DNA of 64,000 nt from an uncultured Aquimarina sp. Lineage in GTDB: Bacteria; Bacteroidota; Bacteroidia; Flavobacteriales; Flavobacteriaceae. The stretch lies in NCBI GenBank assembly GCA_947496555.1, contig CANMDH010000003.1, positions 1 through 64,000 of the forward strand, given 5' to 3'. Position 1 is the stretch's first letter; the number at the start of each line of letters is the position of its first letter. The notes under the pieces are model-generated. The model was not told the DNA's origin, did not search any database, and saw nothing but the letters and a program-made list of their open reading frames with translations. This document shows positions 26,976 through 36,046 of this stretch, one piece after another. The translations under genes and the position numbers were made by a program.

Positions 26976-27533
26976 ATGGATTTGTTGTTTACACCTTGGC
27001 CATGGTATGTTGGCGGACCTGTTATTGCTTTAATTATGTTTTTACTTTTAATGGTAGGCAAAAATTTTGGGATGTCTTCTAACCTTAGAACATTGTGTAC
27101 TATTTGTGGTGCAGGAAATAAGGCTGATTTTTTTAAGTTTGATTGGAGATCACAACGTTGGAATCTAGTGGTAGTCACCGGAGCTATTATCGGAGGCTTT
27201 TTAGCTTCTCAATTTTTATCCTTAGATATTAGTGTAAATATTAATCCTGAAACTGTAAAAGATCTGAATTCTTTGGGCTTTGAGAGTGCAGGAAAAGCAT
27301 ATTTACCCACAGAATTGTTTGACAATAGTGTGTTCACCGATATGAAAAACCTAGTGGTTTTAGCTATAGGTGGGCTATTGGTGGGTTTCGGTGCACGATA
27401 TGCAGGGGGATGTACTTCAGGACATGCAATATCTGGACTCAGTGATTTACAGGTTCCGTCTTTAATTGCCGTAATTGGTTTTTTTATTGGTGGCTTAGTA
27501 ATGATTTATTTAGTATTCCCTTTAATCTTTTAA
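26976..27533 (+). CDS. YeeE/YedE family membrane protein (first half)
   Basis: Integral membrane protein of the YeeE/YedE (sulphur transport, TsuA-like) family, about 185 residues and four to five hydrophobic segments. It has the paired cysteines TLCTICGAG and the signature GGCTSGHAISGL, whose Cys is the sulfur-handling residue in characterised thiosulfate transporters. Full-length TsuA is one chain; here the family is split into two adjacent genes, as is usual in Bacteroidota. The frame could start at TTG 26955, but that lies inside the promoter, so the ATG at 26976 is used. The second half starts 3 bp after the stop. Confidence 0.88.
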   Translation: MDLLFTPWPWYVGGPVIALIMFLLLMVGKNFGMSSNLRTLCTICGAGNKADFFKFDWRSQRWNLVVVTGAIIGGFLASQFLSLDISVNINPETVKDLNSLGFESAGKAYLPTELFDNSVFTDMKNLVVLAIGGLLVGFGARYAGGCTSGHAISGLSDLQVPSLIAVIGFFIGGLVMIYLVFPLIF

Positions 27534-27536
27534 AAA

Positions 27537-27950
27537 ATGAGAACATTAATATATTTAGCAATAGGAATTCTTTTTGGAATTACAATGTTCAAGTCTGAGG
27601 CTGCTTCTTGGTTTCGTATATACGAAATGTTTAAGTTCGAATCCTTTCATATGTACGGTATAATAGGTTCTGCATTAGTTATTGGAATTGTTATGGTTCA
27701 GCTTATAAAGAGATTCGATATTAAGTCGTTCTATGGTGAAAAAATTGTCTTCAATCCAAAGAACAAAAGTTTTAGTCGGTATATGTATGGAGGTATTATC
27801 TTTGGATTGGGCTGGGCGTTGGCAGGTGCTTGCCCGGGTCCAATGTTTACATTGGTGGGTGCTGGCTATTTACCAATATTAGTGGTAATTGTTTTTGCCA
27901 TACTGGGAACATTTTTATATGGATTATTAAAAGATAAACTGCCACACTAG
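27537..27950 (+). CDS. YeeE/YedE-related membrane protein (second half, DUF6691-like)
   Basis: A 137-residue membrane protein with four hydrophobic segments that pairs with the preceding gene to complete a YeeE/YedE-like sulfur-compound channel. The motif GLGWALAGACPGPMF holds the single conserved cysteine of the second half. The predicted substrate is thiosulfate or a sulfane-sulfur species moved across the inner membrane; this is inference from family and neighbours. It is co-transcribed with the first half (3-bp gap) and is the last gene of the sulfur module. Confidence 0.88.
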   Translation: MRTLIYLAIGILFGITMFKSEAASWFRIYEMFKFESFHMYGIIGSALVIGIVMVQLIKRFDIKSFYGEKIVFNPKNKSFSRYMYGGIIFGLGWALAGACPGPMFTLVGAGYLPILVVIVFAILGTFLYGLLKDKLPH

Positions 27951-28223
27951 GACACTTTTTCAATTGATTGTTGGAAATAAATGATCTCTATGACAACCCC
28001 AGGCGAACGAAGAAACCACAACAAGATAGCACTTGTTGTTTTATACGTTCTTTCGCAAAATAGAAAATCCACAACTTTCATTGAGGCTTTTCCTTCTAAA
28101 GAAACAGAGAATATTTTCAATGATCTCGAAAGGAGATCTGATACAAACAAAATACTTCTTTATTAAGAAGACTATTTTTTTGATTCATTCCAAAAGCTTC
28201 AAACTGCGTTTGGTTTTTTGTAT

Positions 28224-28240
28224 TCGGAGAAAGAGGGATT
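28224..28240 (-). repeat. tRNA-Ser-like 3' tail, copy 1
   Basis: TCGGAGAAAGAGGGATT on the plus strand is the reverse complement of a T-arm and acceptor end of the tRNA-Ser kind (AATCCCTCTTTCTCCGA). The match breaks where the T loop should continue, so only the last part of a tRNA is present. Recognition is from memory of tRNA-Ser ends, not an alignment. Confidence 0.35.
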
Positions 28241-28295
28241 TTGTTCCAACCTCCCTCTTTCAGCATTTTGCAAATGCCTAAGTCTTTAAAAAACA

Positions 28296-28363
28296 AAAAC
28301 CACTCAAGTAAACTTGGTGGTTTTCTATTTTTCAAGCCTTGCGCTTGTTTGCGGAGAAAGAGG
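28296..28363 (-). repeat. tRNA-Ser-like 3' tail, copy 2, with downstream terminator
   Basis: On the minus strand, CCTCTTTCTCCGCA (28350-28363) resembles a tRNA-Ser acceptor end and is followed 25 bases later by a strong hairpin (AAAACCAC-CAAGT paired with ACTTG-AGTGGTTTT, 28296-28324, one bulge) and a T-rich run. That is the usual layout of a tRNA gene and its terminator, but the body of the tRNA is missing. Confidence 0.4.
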
Positions 28364-28965
28364 AACTATCTGATAGGTTTTAAGGTTTTGATTATTAAGT
28401 TATTAAAATTTGTTGTTGAATTTACGCACCGAATTACGCACCTTTTTATTTTATACTATTTAAGAGTATAAATCTCGGCAGGATTCAAACCTATTTCGGG
28501 AAATCCATTATTAACGCGTGTTATACCAAATTCTATATTTTATGTTGACGATTTGCGAACTAGAACCTACCAAAGTATCTCAATTCAGTCTTTCGCATTC
28601 ATAAAATTAAGAAATTTATCTTTTAAACAAGGGATATGCCGGCTCTCTTCTTAGAAACCTATATTATCTTAATTCACGTTTTGGATAGCCTTCAGTTTAG
28701 TTTGGAAGCTTCTCATTATTCATTTTAAACCACACTTCCGAGCCACCACCGTTACCTTTTTTTGCTCGCAAAACTATAACAAATGAAATAGAATACAATT
28801 ACGAAAGAATATTTCAGGAAGCAATAAAAACCTTTAAATGATTTGACCTGAAGGCTAGAATTGATAACAAGAAAAATGGGAGTACTATCCCTACAATTCT
28901 CACTGAGAATTTTTACCTTTATGGAAGATATTATATTATAAGTTCGCTGAAAACAAAAAAATAGG

Positions 28966-29440
28966 ATGAAGTTAAAAAAAAGTAACTGTCAACGAGATTT
29001 CAGAACTAAGAAACATTTGTACAGATTTATATTCTCAAATATTTTCTGACCACTGGACTAAAAATGGTTTGAAACTATATTTGGAACAAGAGTTCGGCAC
29101 TAACCGCCTGAATTCTGAATTAAAAGATAAATGCTATGAATATTACTTCATCAAAAAGGAGGGAGAAAATATTAGGTTCCTAAAAGTTAATTATAAATCA
29201 TCTGATAAGTTATCAGAATTGGATAATTGTGAGTTAGAGAAAATATATATTCTATCAAAATATAGTGGGATGGGAATTGGTAAATTGGAAATGAACCAAA
29301 TAATAATAAATGTTTTAAAAAAGAGGGAAAAGTTTTTTATATATATGATCGACACGAATAAAAATGCAATTGCTTTCTACGAGAAATTAGGGTTTAAATT
29401 TCACAGTAAAACTCGATTAGAAGTACCGAATTTCAGAGAA
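28966..29440 (+). pseudogene. GNAT acetyltransferase, frameshifted and 3'-truncated
   Basis: Remnant of a GCN5-related N-acetyltransferase. The likely start ATG at 28966 reads M-K-L-K-K and enters a run of eight A residues (28974-28981), after which the rest of the gene continues in another frame: V-T-V-N-E-I-S-E-L-R, then YLEQEFG, the LEKIYILSKYSGMGIGK acetyl-CoA loop and N-A-I-A-F-Y-E-K-L-G-F. A one-base change in the A run would restore the frame. The 3' end stops at about 29440, where transposase sequence takes over before the expected last residues of the family. Confidence 0.7.
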
Positions 29441-29900
29441 GAACAAGAGCCCAATACCCCAAACTTTGAAGCCATTGATCCAGAGCAAGTATCTCATACT
29501 ATTGATCAAATCAATCAGACCCTAGTAGGAAAAGAGATTGATAAAAAGGTAAGCCCCGATAAGCTTACTGCTGATGCGGTCTATGGCAATGAAGGGAATT
29601 ACACAGATTTAGAAAACAAGAATATTGAAGCCTTTGTCAAGTATAGCTACTTTCATTAAGAACAGAAAGAAGAAAAATCAGGTAGGACTAAAAACCCTTT
29701 TGCAGTAGATAAACTATAATATAACCAAGATACAAACACCTTTTACTGTTCTATGGGACAAGCTGTGGAACATATAGGAGGTTATCAAAAGAGAATAAAA
29801 AATGAATATTGACAAACCATCAGCCTATACCAATCTAAAAACTGTCAAGGATGCCCTTTAAGAGCTAGCTGTTACAAAGCAAAAAACATCAATAGATTAA
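29441..29900 (+). pseudogene. IS1182-like transposase remnant
   Basis: Middle part of a transposase of the IS1182/DDE_Tnp_1-like type, without its N-terminal and C-terminal thirds. It begins fused in frame to the acetyltransferase remnant (N-T-P-N-F-E-A-I-D-P-E-Q) and has K-L-T-A-D-A-V-Y-G-N-E-G-N-Y. After a stop at 29657 it continues with F-A-V-D-K-L, Y-N-Q-D-T-N-T-F-Y-C and C-Q-G-C-P-L-R-A-S-C. The last two features parallel the zinc-ribbon-like part of the intact transposase at 43356-44903 (Y-N-E-A-Q-D-T-Y-T-C-P and C-E-G-C-P-L-R), but this is a different, older element. Confidence 0.75.
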
Positions 29901-29932
29901 AAAAGCAAGTCCAAATGAGCATAACCCCAAAT

Positions 29933-29963
29933 AAAAAAAACCGCCTAAAATACTTTTTAGACG
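29933..29963 (-). terminator. Terminator of the subtilase gene
   Basis: On the minus strand CGTCTAAAA (29955-29963) and TTTTAGGCG (29942-29950) form a 9-bp stem with one G-U pair and a 4-base loop, followed by a run of eight T (29933-29940). It lies 34 bp past the subtilase stop. Confidence 0.75.
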
Positions 29964-29996
29964 ACCTCTTTTAATGTTTTTAAAGCTCAAGTGTAT

Positions 29997-31463
29997 TTAC
30001 TGTACTGCTTTCAATACATCAATTTTTCCATAACCATATCTATTATTCCGATCTGGATAGTACTCTCCGGCTCTTTGCATTTTTTCTAATACTTGTTCTC
30101 TAGACATATTAGGATTGGTAGCCCAAACAAGAGCGGCAATACCAGCAGTTGTAGCTGTAGCAATTGAAGAACCTCCAACTACATTTCTAACGTCAGATCT
30201 ATATCCTAATACAGGCATCGTTCTATCAGAGTCATCGTCTCTTTGCATCATCACCGTAAAATCAATTTTTTTTCCATCGTGGCATATATTACAACGTTTT
30301 CCATTTTCTTTAATTCCTGTTACTGCAACAGTTTCTGTCATACTGGCTGGAAAAATTACGGCATACCAGTTTGTAAACGTCGTTGATGTTCCTCCTGCAG
30401 CAATGATCATTTTACCTTTAGAATATGCGTATTTTACGGCATCTTTTATGTTACCAACAGTCCATACCCAACCTATTGACATGGAGATTATTTTTACATC
30501 TGGATTGTCTGCTAACTCCATTAGTGCTTCACTCACAGATTTCCTTTCCTTTCTACTTTCTAATAATACATCTCCAGTCCCTCGATAAGATACCAAATTA
30601 CAATTGTAAGCTACCCCAATTGGCATTGCATCGTCATTTCTAGGTCCTGCGATTGCTGCCGACATTGCAGTGCCATGACCACAATCATCAACTACAGAAC
30701 CATCAAAGGTGCCAAATTTTTGAATTGTTCTTCCAGTAGAAACCCCATCGTTAAAATCACTACCTAGAAATTTTTGGCTATCTGAAATACCAGAGTCGAT
30801 AATCCCCACTGTAATCCCAGTTCCTGTACTATATTGCCAAGCAGAAGGAATATTATGAATATCAAAAGTCCAGGGTATCCAACTATTTGGAGTTGTTACA
30901 CGATAATCATCTGGATTAACGGTTCTTCCATCCCTAGCGCAGCCAAAGTTTTTTTGCACCTGATCATCGTTGTCTGTATTTAGAAAATAAACATAAGAAC
31001 TCGGTTCCAAATAGCGTATATTATTTGTATTCTGAAGTGCTATTATAGTCTCTAGGTTTGATACTTTGACTTCGATGTACTGTAATACTTCTTGTTCGTC
31101 GGTTATAGGATTTGATTTGGTTAATGCTTCTTTAGACTTCAGAATATCTAAAATGTTTCCCTTAGTCTTACTGGATTCTGGTGATTTTCGATCAGAAAAA
31201 TCTCCTTCTTTTCCATATCCTATACTTAAATATCCATTTCCATGAATTACGGCGCTCCATAATACATTGGCTGGAGCTTCCATCCACAATAGATCATTAT
31301 CTTTTTTTAATTGCTGCTTTATATAAGAATTAATCTCGGCAATAGACAACAGTTTTTGAGATTCTTCTATGCTAGAATCATTAGTGATAACTTCATTTAC
31401 TTCTTCTTTTGTGCACGATACAACCAGAATTAAACCAATTAGTATAAATTTAATTTTTTTCAT
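29997..31463 (-). CDS. Subtilisin-like serine protease lipoprotein (S8)
   Basis: A 488-residue surface or periplasmic protease. The N-terminus is a lipoprotein signal (lipobox LVVSC, Cys17), followed by an extra domain of about 180 residues and an S8 peptidase domain from about 205 to the end. The triad is visible: Asp223 in GIIDSGI, His263 in CGHGT and Ser433 in VGGSSIATA. The oxyanion-hole Asn expected in AAGN is replaced by Gly (AAGGTS near 355-360), which could lower activity or shift specificity. It has no T9SS domain. It opens the minus-strand secreted island (next gene 97 bp away) and has its own terminator. Confidence 0.9.
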   Translation of the reverse strand: MKKIKFILIGLILVVSCTKEEVNEVITNDSSIEESQKLLSIAEINSYIKQQLKKDNDLLWMEAPANVLWSAVIHGNGYLSIGYGKEGDFSDRKSPESSKTKGNILDILKSKEALTKSNPITDEQEVLQYIEVKVSNLETIIALQNTNNIRYLEPSSYVYFLNTDNDDQVQKNFGCARDGRTVNPDDYRVTTPNSWIPWTFDIHNIPSAWQYSTGTGITVGIIDSGISDSQKFLGSDFNDGVSTGRTIQKFGTFDGSVVDDCGHGTAMSAAIAGPRNDDAMPIGVAYNCNLVSYRGTGDVLLESRKERKSVSEALMELADNPDVKIISMSIGWVWTVGNIKDAVKYAYSKGKMIIAAGGTSTTFTNWYAVIFPASMTETVAVTGIKENGKRCNICHDGKKIDFTVMMQRDDDSDRTMPVLGYRSDVRNVVGGSSIATATTAGIAALVWATNPNMSREQVLEKMQRAGEYYPDRNNRYGYGKIDVLKAVQ

Positions 31464-31560
31464 TTTATAAGATTTATGAGTTTGTGTTATGTATTAAGTG
31501 GTTAGTTGGTTTAATTTATTTGTTTGGTTTTTTCCTCCTTTCTTTTTAAAAAATATATGA

Positions 31561-32397
31561 TTAAAAGTTTAGTGTCACATCTAGGTTTCCTGAGTTTGAC
31601 CAGTTTCCTGCAGCATCACGCACCAAACTTTTTACTTTACCGTTTCTTCTTCGTATATCTTTGGTAACGGCTGTTCCTGCGGTAATGATTTGGCTGTTTC
31701 CTGCTCTAAATTTATAGACTTTAAGGTCATCAAACTCTGCAACAGTTTTGTTGGTTCTAAGGGAGATAGAGCTTCCGTTTTTGATTGGTGAAGCATCAGT
31801 CCACTTCAATATTGATCTATTGTTCTTAAATACTTCCAACACACCATATGCCGGACTATAAGTGATTTTGTAATTGCCCCATTTATTATCCTGAGGCGCA
31901 TCGCCAATAGCTCTAAAGTTTAATACATTGTTTACGGTTTCATAGATACGTACCTTGTTATCTTCACCGCTAAACCATATCAAATACGAATTACCACGTT
32001 GTGATTGGTTACTATCACTAGCCATGATATGGATTCCAAATTTACGAGGTCCAGAAGTAGACTCTACTTTGGCAGCAAACTCATATAAGTATGGCAATCC
32101 CGAATTTTGTGATAAAAATGTACTAATTTTTGTATTGTCTGAAGAAGTATTGGATTGTCTGAGATGTTTGTTATTAATAGACCAGTTGCCTGCTCCAGTA
32201 GTATATCCCGAATACAACACATTACAATTATCATTGAAGAATCCGTTACCACGGTTGGCGTACCAGTTATCCCCATATTTTTCTAGAGCTTGGTAGAACC
32301 TACGAGTAACCTCAATATTATCATTATCACTAAAGTTAGCTATAAAGTCCCCTGATTGTGTATTTCCTCCAGATGTACTAATACTGGTAGTGGGAGA
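31561..32397 (-). repeat. Shared 0.84-kb module, copy 1
   Basis: Encodes residues 248-525 of the lipoprotein. By eye nearly identical at the DNA level to the copies at 33539-34381 and 36353-37195, with only scattered, mostly silent or conservative changes. The encoded module looks like an Ig-like domain (T-T-S-I-S...N-F-S-D-N-D-N start and S-L-V-R-D-A-A-G-N-W-S end) interrupted by a concanavalin-like domain (about 200 residues from WYANRGNGFF to FDDLKVYKF). Confidence 0.85.
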
Positions 32398-33138
32398 AGA
32401 GATGTCTAAAGCATTATCACAAGTTATAGGTCCTATTGGTATTGATTGATCTTTTAAAAAGGATACTGTTATTTGAGAATTATTGTTGGTTCCTAACCAC
32501 GCATGTGTTTCTGTTGTTAACCCTCCCAAAAAGGATTGTGATCTGGGTCCTGTTTCATATCCCGCAATAACAACAACTTTTTTGCCATTGGCACTTAACA
32601 AAAATTTTGTTCCTCGAGGAGGGCGTGTACCAGGAGCCCACATCATTGTCATAAACCACATTTCTTTTTCTGGAGTTAATTCTTGAGTCTGAATATTTCC
32701 TACAGAACCTTGACCTATCGATCCAGATTCTGCAGGAGTCCACTGTTTTTGAAATGAAGCCGAATATAATTGACCAAAAGTTTTACTAGAATCATAATTT
32801 TTGTACAGACTAAAAGATCTCTGCAAATGGCTGTTTATATTTTCGGTAACAGTATTAGCAAATAATCTTCCTCCGGAGAATTTATCTTGTGTAGTTACAT
32901 AATGACTCTCTTGCACAAATTTACCTGTTGCTGGTAATTGTACTGTGCGACTCCATTGATTTAAAAAACTATGGAAAACGGTATATGTTTGTGTCTGGCA
33001 TGATGCATTATTAGTGGTCTTATTAGCACCATGAACTATTGTATCTTCCTTTATTTCTTGAAGATTGATAGATTCATTGTCGGTAGTGCACGCAAAAAAT
33101 AAAATGCAAATAGTTAATACAATTCTTATTTTTTTCAT
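31561..33138 (-). CDS. Lipoprotein with unknown N-domain and shared Ig/ConA module
   Basis: A 525-residue lipoprotein (signal with lipobox LFFAC, Cys17). Residues about 45-240 form a domain I do not recognise; its second half (R-G-T-K-F-L-L-S-A-N-G-K-K-V-V-V-I, GPR, ETHAWLG) is reminiscent of double-psi beta-barrel wall-associated domains, but that is a weak impression. Residues 248-525 are the module also found in the amidase and the M23 protein of this island, and here it ends the protein (no T9SS domain), consistent with lipid anchoring instead of type IX sorting. Function is likely binding or cleavage at the cell surface; unproven. Confidence 0.75.
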   Translation of the reverse strand: MKKIRIVLTICILFFACTTDNESINLQEIKEDTIVHGANKTTNNASCQTQTYTVFHSFLNQWSRTVQLPATGKFVQESHYVTTQDKFSGGRLFANTVTENINSHLQRSFSLYKNYDSSKTFGQLYSASFQKQWTPAESGSIGQGSVGNIQTQELTPEKEMWFMTMMWAPGTRPPRGTKFLLSANGKKVVVIAGYETGPRSQSFLGGLTTETHAWLGTNNNSQITVSFLKDQSIPIGPITCDNALDISSPTTSISTSGGNTQSGDFIANFSDNDNIEVTRRFYQALEKYGDNWYANRGNGFFNDNCNVLYSGYTTGAGNWSINNKHLRQSNTSSDNTKISTFLSQNSGLPYLYEFAAKVESTSGPRKFGIHIMASDSNQSQRGNSYLIWFSGEDNKVRIYETVNNVLNFRAIGDAPQDNKWGNYKITYSPAYGVLEVFKNNRSILKWTDASPIKNGSSISLRTNKTVAEFDDLKVYKFRAGNSQIITAGTAVTKDIRRRNGKVKSLVRDAAGNWSNSGNLDVTLNF

Positions 33139-33232
33139 TTTATTGAATTTGAATTTTTTGGTATCTAACCGGCAGTCTAATTACTTTATAAACCACCAGT
33201 TGGATTTGTACATAAAAAACATTAACTCTTAT

Positions 33233-35062
33233 TTACTGCTTAATGATTCTAGCTGTATTGATGTGATTCGCATTTTCAGTTTTTATAAAGTAAATTCCCG
33301 CAGGTATTTCTTTTATCAAATCACTGATATCAACATTTCTTTTTACTTCCTTACCCGGTTGATCATAAATTACTTTAATCAACTTGCCATTATAATCAAG
33401 TAATGATATTTTTGTTTTTGAAGGATTGGCAGCCTCATATATTAAAGTCAATTGTTTACCGCTAGTAGGGTTTGGATAAAGCATAATTTTGTTTGAAATG
33501 AAAGTGTCATTTGGAATCGCGTTACTTTGTCGAGTCAAACTGCTTATGGTTACATCTAGGTTTCCTGGGTTTGACCAGTTTCCTGCAGCATCGCGTACCA
33601 AACTTTTTACTTTACCATTTCTTCTTCGTATATCTTTGGTAACTGCTGTTCCTGCGGTAATAGTTTGTTCATTTCCTGCTCTAAATTTATAGACCTTAAG
33701 GTCATCAAACTCTACAACAGTTTTGTTGGTTCTAAGGGAGATAGAACTTCCATTTTTAATTGGTGAAGCATCGGTCCACTGCAATACTGATCTATTGTTT
33801 TTAAATACTTCCAATACACCATAAGCTGGACTATAAGTGATCTTGTAATTGCCCCATTTATTGTCCTGAGGCGCATCGCCAATAGCTCTAAAGTTTAATA
33901 CATTGTTTACGGTTTCATAGATACGTACCTTGTTATCTTCACCGCTAAACCATATTAAATACGAATTACCACGTTGTGATTGGTTACTATCACTGGCTAT
34001 GATATGGATTCCAAATTTACGAGGTCCGGAAGTGGATTCTACTTTGGCAGCAAACTCATATAAGTATGGCAATCCTGAATTTTGTGATAAAAATGTGCTA
34101 AGTTTTGTATTGTCTGAAGAAGTATTGGATTGTCTGAGATGTTTGTTATTAATAGACCAGTTGCCTGCTCCAGTGGTATATCCCGAATACAACACATTAC
34201 AATTATCATTGAAGAATCCGTTACCACGGTTGGCGTACCAGTTATCCCCATATTTTTCTAGAGCTTGGTAGAACCTACGAGTAACCTCAACATTATCATT
34301 ATCACTAAAGTTAGCTGTAAAGTCCCCTGATTGTGTATTTCCTCCAGATGCACTTATGCTTGTTGTTGGTGCAGTAGTATCTGTTGATGGAGGCGGGGGG
34401 GTGCCTCCTCCAGAGCAATTTCCCAGGCTATTTTGTAGCGCAGCAACATAAGCATCGGCGAATCGATTCCTCCATGTGTCATTTAGTAACTTGTTTTTAT
34501 CCCCAGAGTCTACAAATCCAATTTCATTAAGAACACCTATAGCATTGTTACTAGTTAATACGCCAAGATGAAAGATGTATGAGGCATCTTCTACAGATCG
34601 TCTATCGCGCCATTGCCCTTTTTCTACCATTCGGTTTTGAATTTCTCTCGAGAATCTACTATTATCGGCATCTTTTGAGTTACTTCGGTTACACCAAAAA
34701 GTCTCTGTTCCGGATCCACCTCCGCCGTTACAATGAATACTAATAAAACGATCTGCTCTCCAGTTGTTGGACATTGTTCTTCTTTGTGTTAAAGAAATCC
34801 ACCCGTTTCGGGTGGTTCTGGTCATTCTTACGGTCCAATTACCACAACTGTTTTGTAATTTACTTCGAAGTTTAAGCCCTACAGATAAGGCTGTTGCATG
34901 TTCTGTGTCAGTTCTGCCATCGGGATCTGTGATACCGTTGGCTGCATATCCATGTCCGGGATCAATAACTACTACTTGTGCAATACCTTCAAATGAAAAT
35001 GCGATTGAAAGAACTAATAGTATAATTTGAATTTTGTGCTGAATGTATTTAAAAACTCTCAT
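33233..35062 (-). CDS. Secreted N-acetylmuramoyl-L-alanine amidase with shared module and T9SS domain
   Basis: A 609-residue secreted zinc amidase (Amidase_3/CwlM type) that would cut the bond between muramic acid and the peptide stem. Order: signal peptide (1-29), catalytic domain (about 30-215), Pro-rich linker (221-227), shared Ig/ConA module (228-508), then a C-terminal T9SS type A sorting domain (about 525-609, starting I-M-L-Y-P-N-P and ending Y-F-I-K-T-E). Zinc and catalytic residues appear intact: His37 in DPGHG, Glu54, His110 in SIHCN and Glu180 in LNEIGF. A full catalytic set plus export by T9SS points to action on peptidoglycan outside the cell. Confidence 0.93.
   Translation of the reverse strand: MRVFKYIQHKIQIILLVLSIAFSFEGIAQVVVIDPGHGYAANGITDPDGRTDTEHATALSVGLKLRSKLQNSCGNWTVRMTRTTRNGWISLTQRRTMSNNWRADRFISIHCNGGGGSGTETFWCNRSNSKDADNSRFSREIQNRMVEKGQWRDRRSVEDASYIFHLGVLTSNNAIGVLNEIGFVDSGDKNKLLNDTWRNRFADAYVAALQNSLGNCSGGGTPPPPSTDTTAPTTSISASGGNTQSGDFTANFSDNDNVEVTRRFYQALEKYGDNWYANRGNGFFNDNCNVLYSGYTTGAGNWSINNKHLRQSNTSSDNTKLSTFLSQNSGLPYLYEFAAKVESTSGPRKFGIHIIASDSNQSQRGNSYLIWFSGEDNKVRIYETVNNVLNFRAIGDAPQDNKWGNYKITYSPAYGVLEVFKNNRSVLQWTDASPIKNGSSISLRTNKTVVEFDDLKVYKFRAGNEQTITAGTAVTKDIRRRNGKVKSLVRDAAGNWSNPGNLDVTISSLTRQSNAIPNDTFISNKIMLYPNPTSGKQLTLIYEAANPSKTKISLLDYNGKLIKVIYDQPGKEVKRNVDISDLIKEIPAGIYFIKTENANHINTARIIKQ
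33539..34381 (-). repeat. Shared 0.84-kb module, copy 2
   Basis: Encodes residues 228-508 of the amidase; near-identical to copies 1 and 3. The copies differ at a few residues (for example NPG against NSG near the end and FSDNDNVEV against FNDNDNVGV near the start). Confidence 0.85.
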
Positions 35063-35066
35063 GGGT

Positions 35067-35945
35067 TTAGTTTTTTAGGTTAAGATCGGCTATAAATATG
35101 GTACCTGTTTTCTCATCAGAAAAGGCAATTTTCTTACCATCTGGTGATACATCTGCCCACATTTCTATAGTGTCATTTGTAGATGTTAACTGTATCTTTT
35201 TTGACGATTTCGCCGCAATATAAAAGAGTTCTGAAGCCGAAACAGTATGACCGTCTTCACTCTTATCTTCAAAAGTTACCACACCACTACTGTCGGGTAA
35301 CCAGCTACTTGCTAGCCCCATACCCAGATCTTTCCTTTTATCTTTTCCATAAATTGAGTACATGTATATGTTAGCTCCTTCATGTACAATTACAAATTTT
35401 TGATTTGGTGAAATGATAGGATGATAAAACTGGCCATCTTCTTTTGTAATGATCCAGGGAGTACCATTGCTCCCCTTTTTTGCTTCAAGTTTCAAGGTTT
35501 CTTGATTGATATACACTATTAAGTTGTCAACAGATTTGACTCGAGATACCATTTTAGTATTATCGGGATGGATGTTTGTTACTATTTTTTCTTTTTTAGA
35601 TGTTAGATTAATACTCTTTACTTGAAGGTCAGAAAAACTTCCTCCCTCAGGTTTTTCTCTGAATATGATATTTTTACTATCGGCGGACCAACTTGCTAAA
35701 TATCCAATGCCTTGTGCACTTTTTACTTTTTCGATTTTTTTAGGGTTATCAAGACCTAGTACATAAAGGGCATCATTATGATGATCTGTAAACAATAGTT
35801 TTTTACCATTAGGAGACCATATGGGAGTGCTAAAGTCCCCTGCCGGAGTAATCGATCTTATGTTCGTTAATTTGGTCTGGGAGTAACTAATTGTACTCAG
35901 CAGATTGCATAAAACAATTAATGCAAATAGTTTGATGGTTTTCAT
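35067..35945 (-). CDS. Exported TolB-like beta-propeller protein
   Basis: A 292-residue exported protein: signal peptide (MKTIKLFALIVL start, ending SYSQ) and a six-blade-like WD40/PD40 propeller with repeated TolB-type motifs (S-P-x-G-x-K at several blades, for example W-S-P-N-G-K and V-S-P-D-G-K-K-I-A-F-S-D). The open frame extends upstream to 36026, but the extra 27 residues lack signal character; the ATG at 35945 begins a proper signal peptide. It lies only 4 bp upstream of the amidase gene on the transcript and 101 bp after the M23 gene, so it belongs to the same wall-lytic unit. A binding role is likely; ligand unknown. Confidence 0.8.
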   Translation of the reverse strand: MKTIKLFALIVLCNLLSTISYSQTKLTNIRSITPAGDFSTPIWSPNGKKLLFTDHHNDALYVLGLDNPKKIEKVKSAQGIGYLASWSADSKNIIFREKPEGGSFSDLQVKSINLTSKKEKIVTNIHPDNTKMVSRVKSVDNLIVYINQETLKLEAKKGSNGTPWIITKEDGQFYHPIISPNQKFVIVHEGANIYMYSIYGKDKRKDLGMGLASSWLPDSSGVVTFEDKSEDGHTVSASELFYIAAKSSKKIQLTSTNDTIEMWADVSPDGKKIAFSDEKTGTIFIADLNLKN

Positions 35946-36046
35946 ATAGTTTGTGTTGGAGTTAATTAATTTGAATAAAGCCAAAGTATGTCTGTTGTAT
36001 GAGATTGATTGGTTCTGCAACCTCATGTTAATTAGGTATACTTTAT

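Larger units (their letters stand above)
27951..28965. other. One-kilobase scar region without intact genes
   Basis: No credible gene between the YeeE pair and the broken acetyltransferase. I see two tRNA-Ser-like 3' tails in antisense (about 28224-28240 and 28349-28363), a perfect 10-bp stem GAAAGAGGGA/TCCCTCTTTC (28229-28238 with 28252-28261), a terminator-like hairpin at 28296-28324, a direct repeat of TTACGCACC (near 28420-28441) and short open stretches that look like decayed coding sequence after 28760. The mix suggests repeated integration and deletion at a tRNA gene tail. Confidence 0.45.

Noticed and set aside
27951-28480. Small plus-strand frames after the YeeE genes
   Set aside because: They run through hairpins and tRNA-like tails, with poor coding character.
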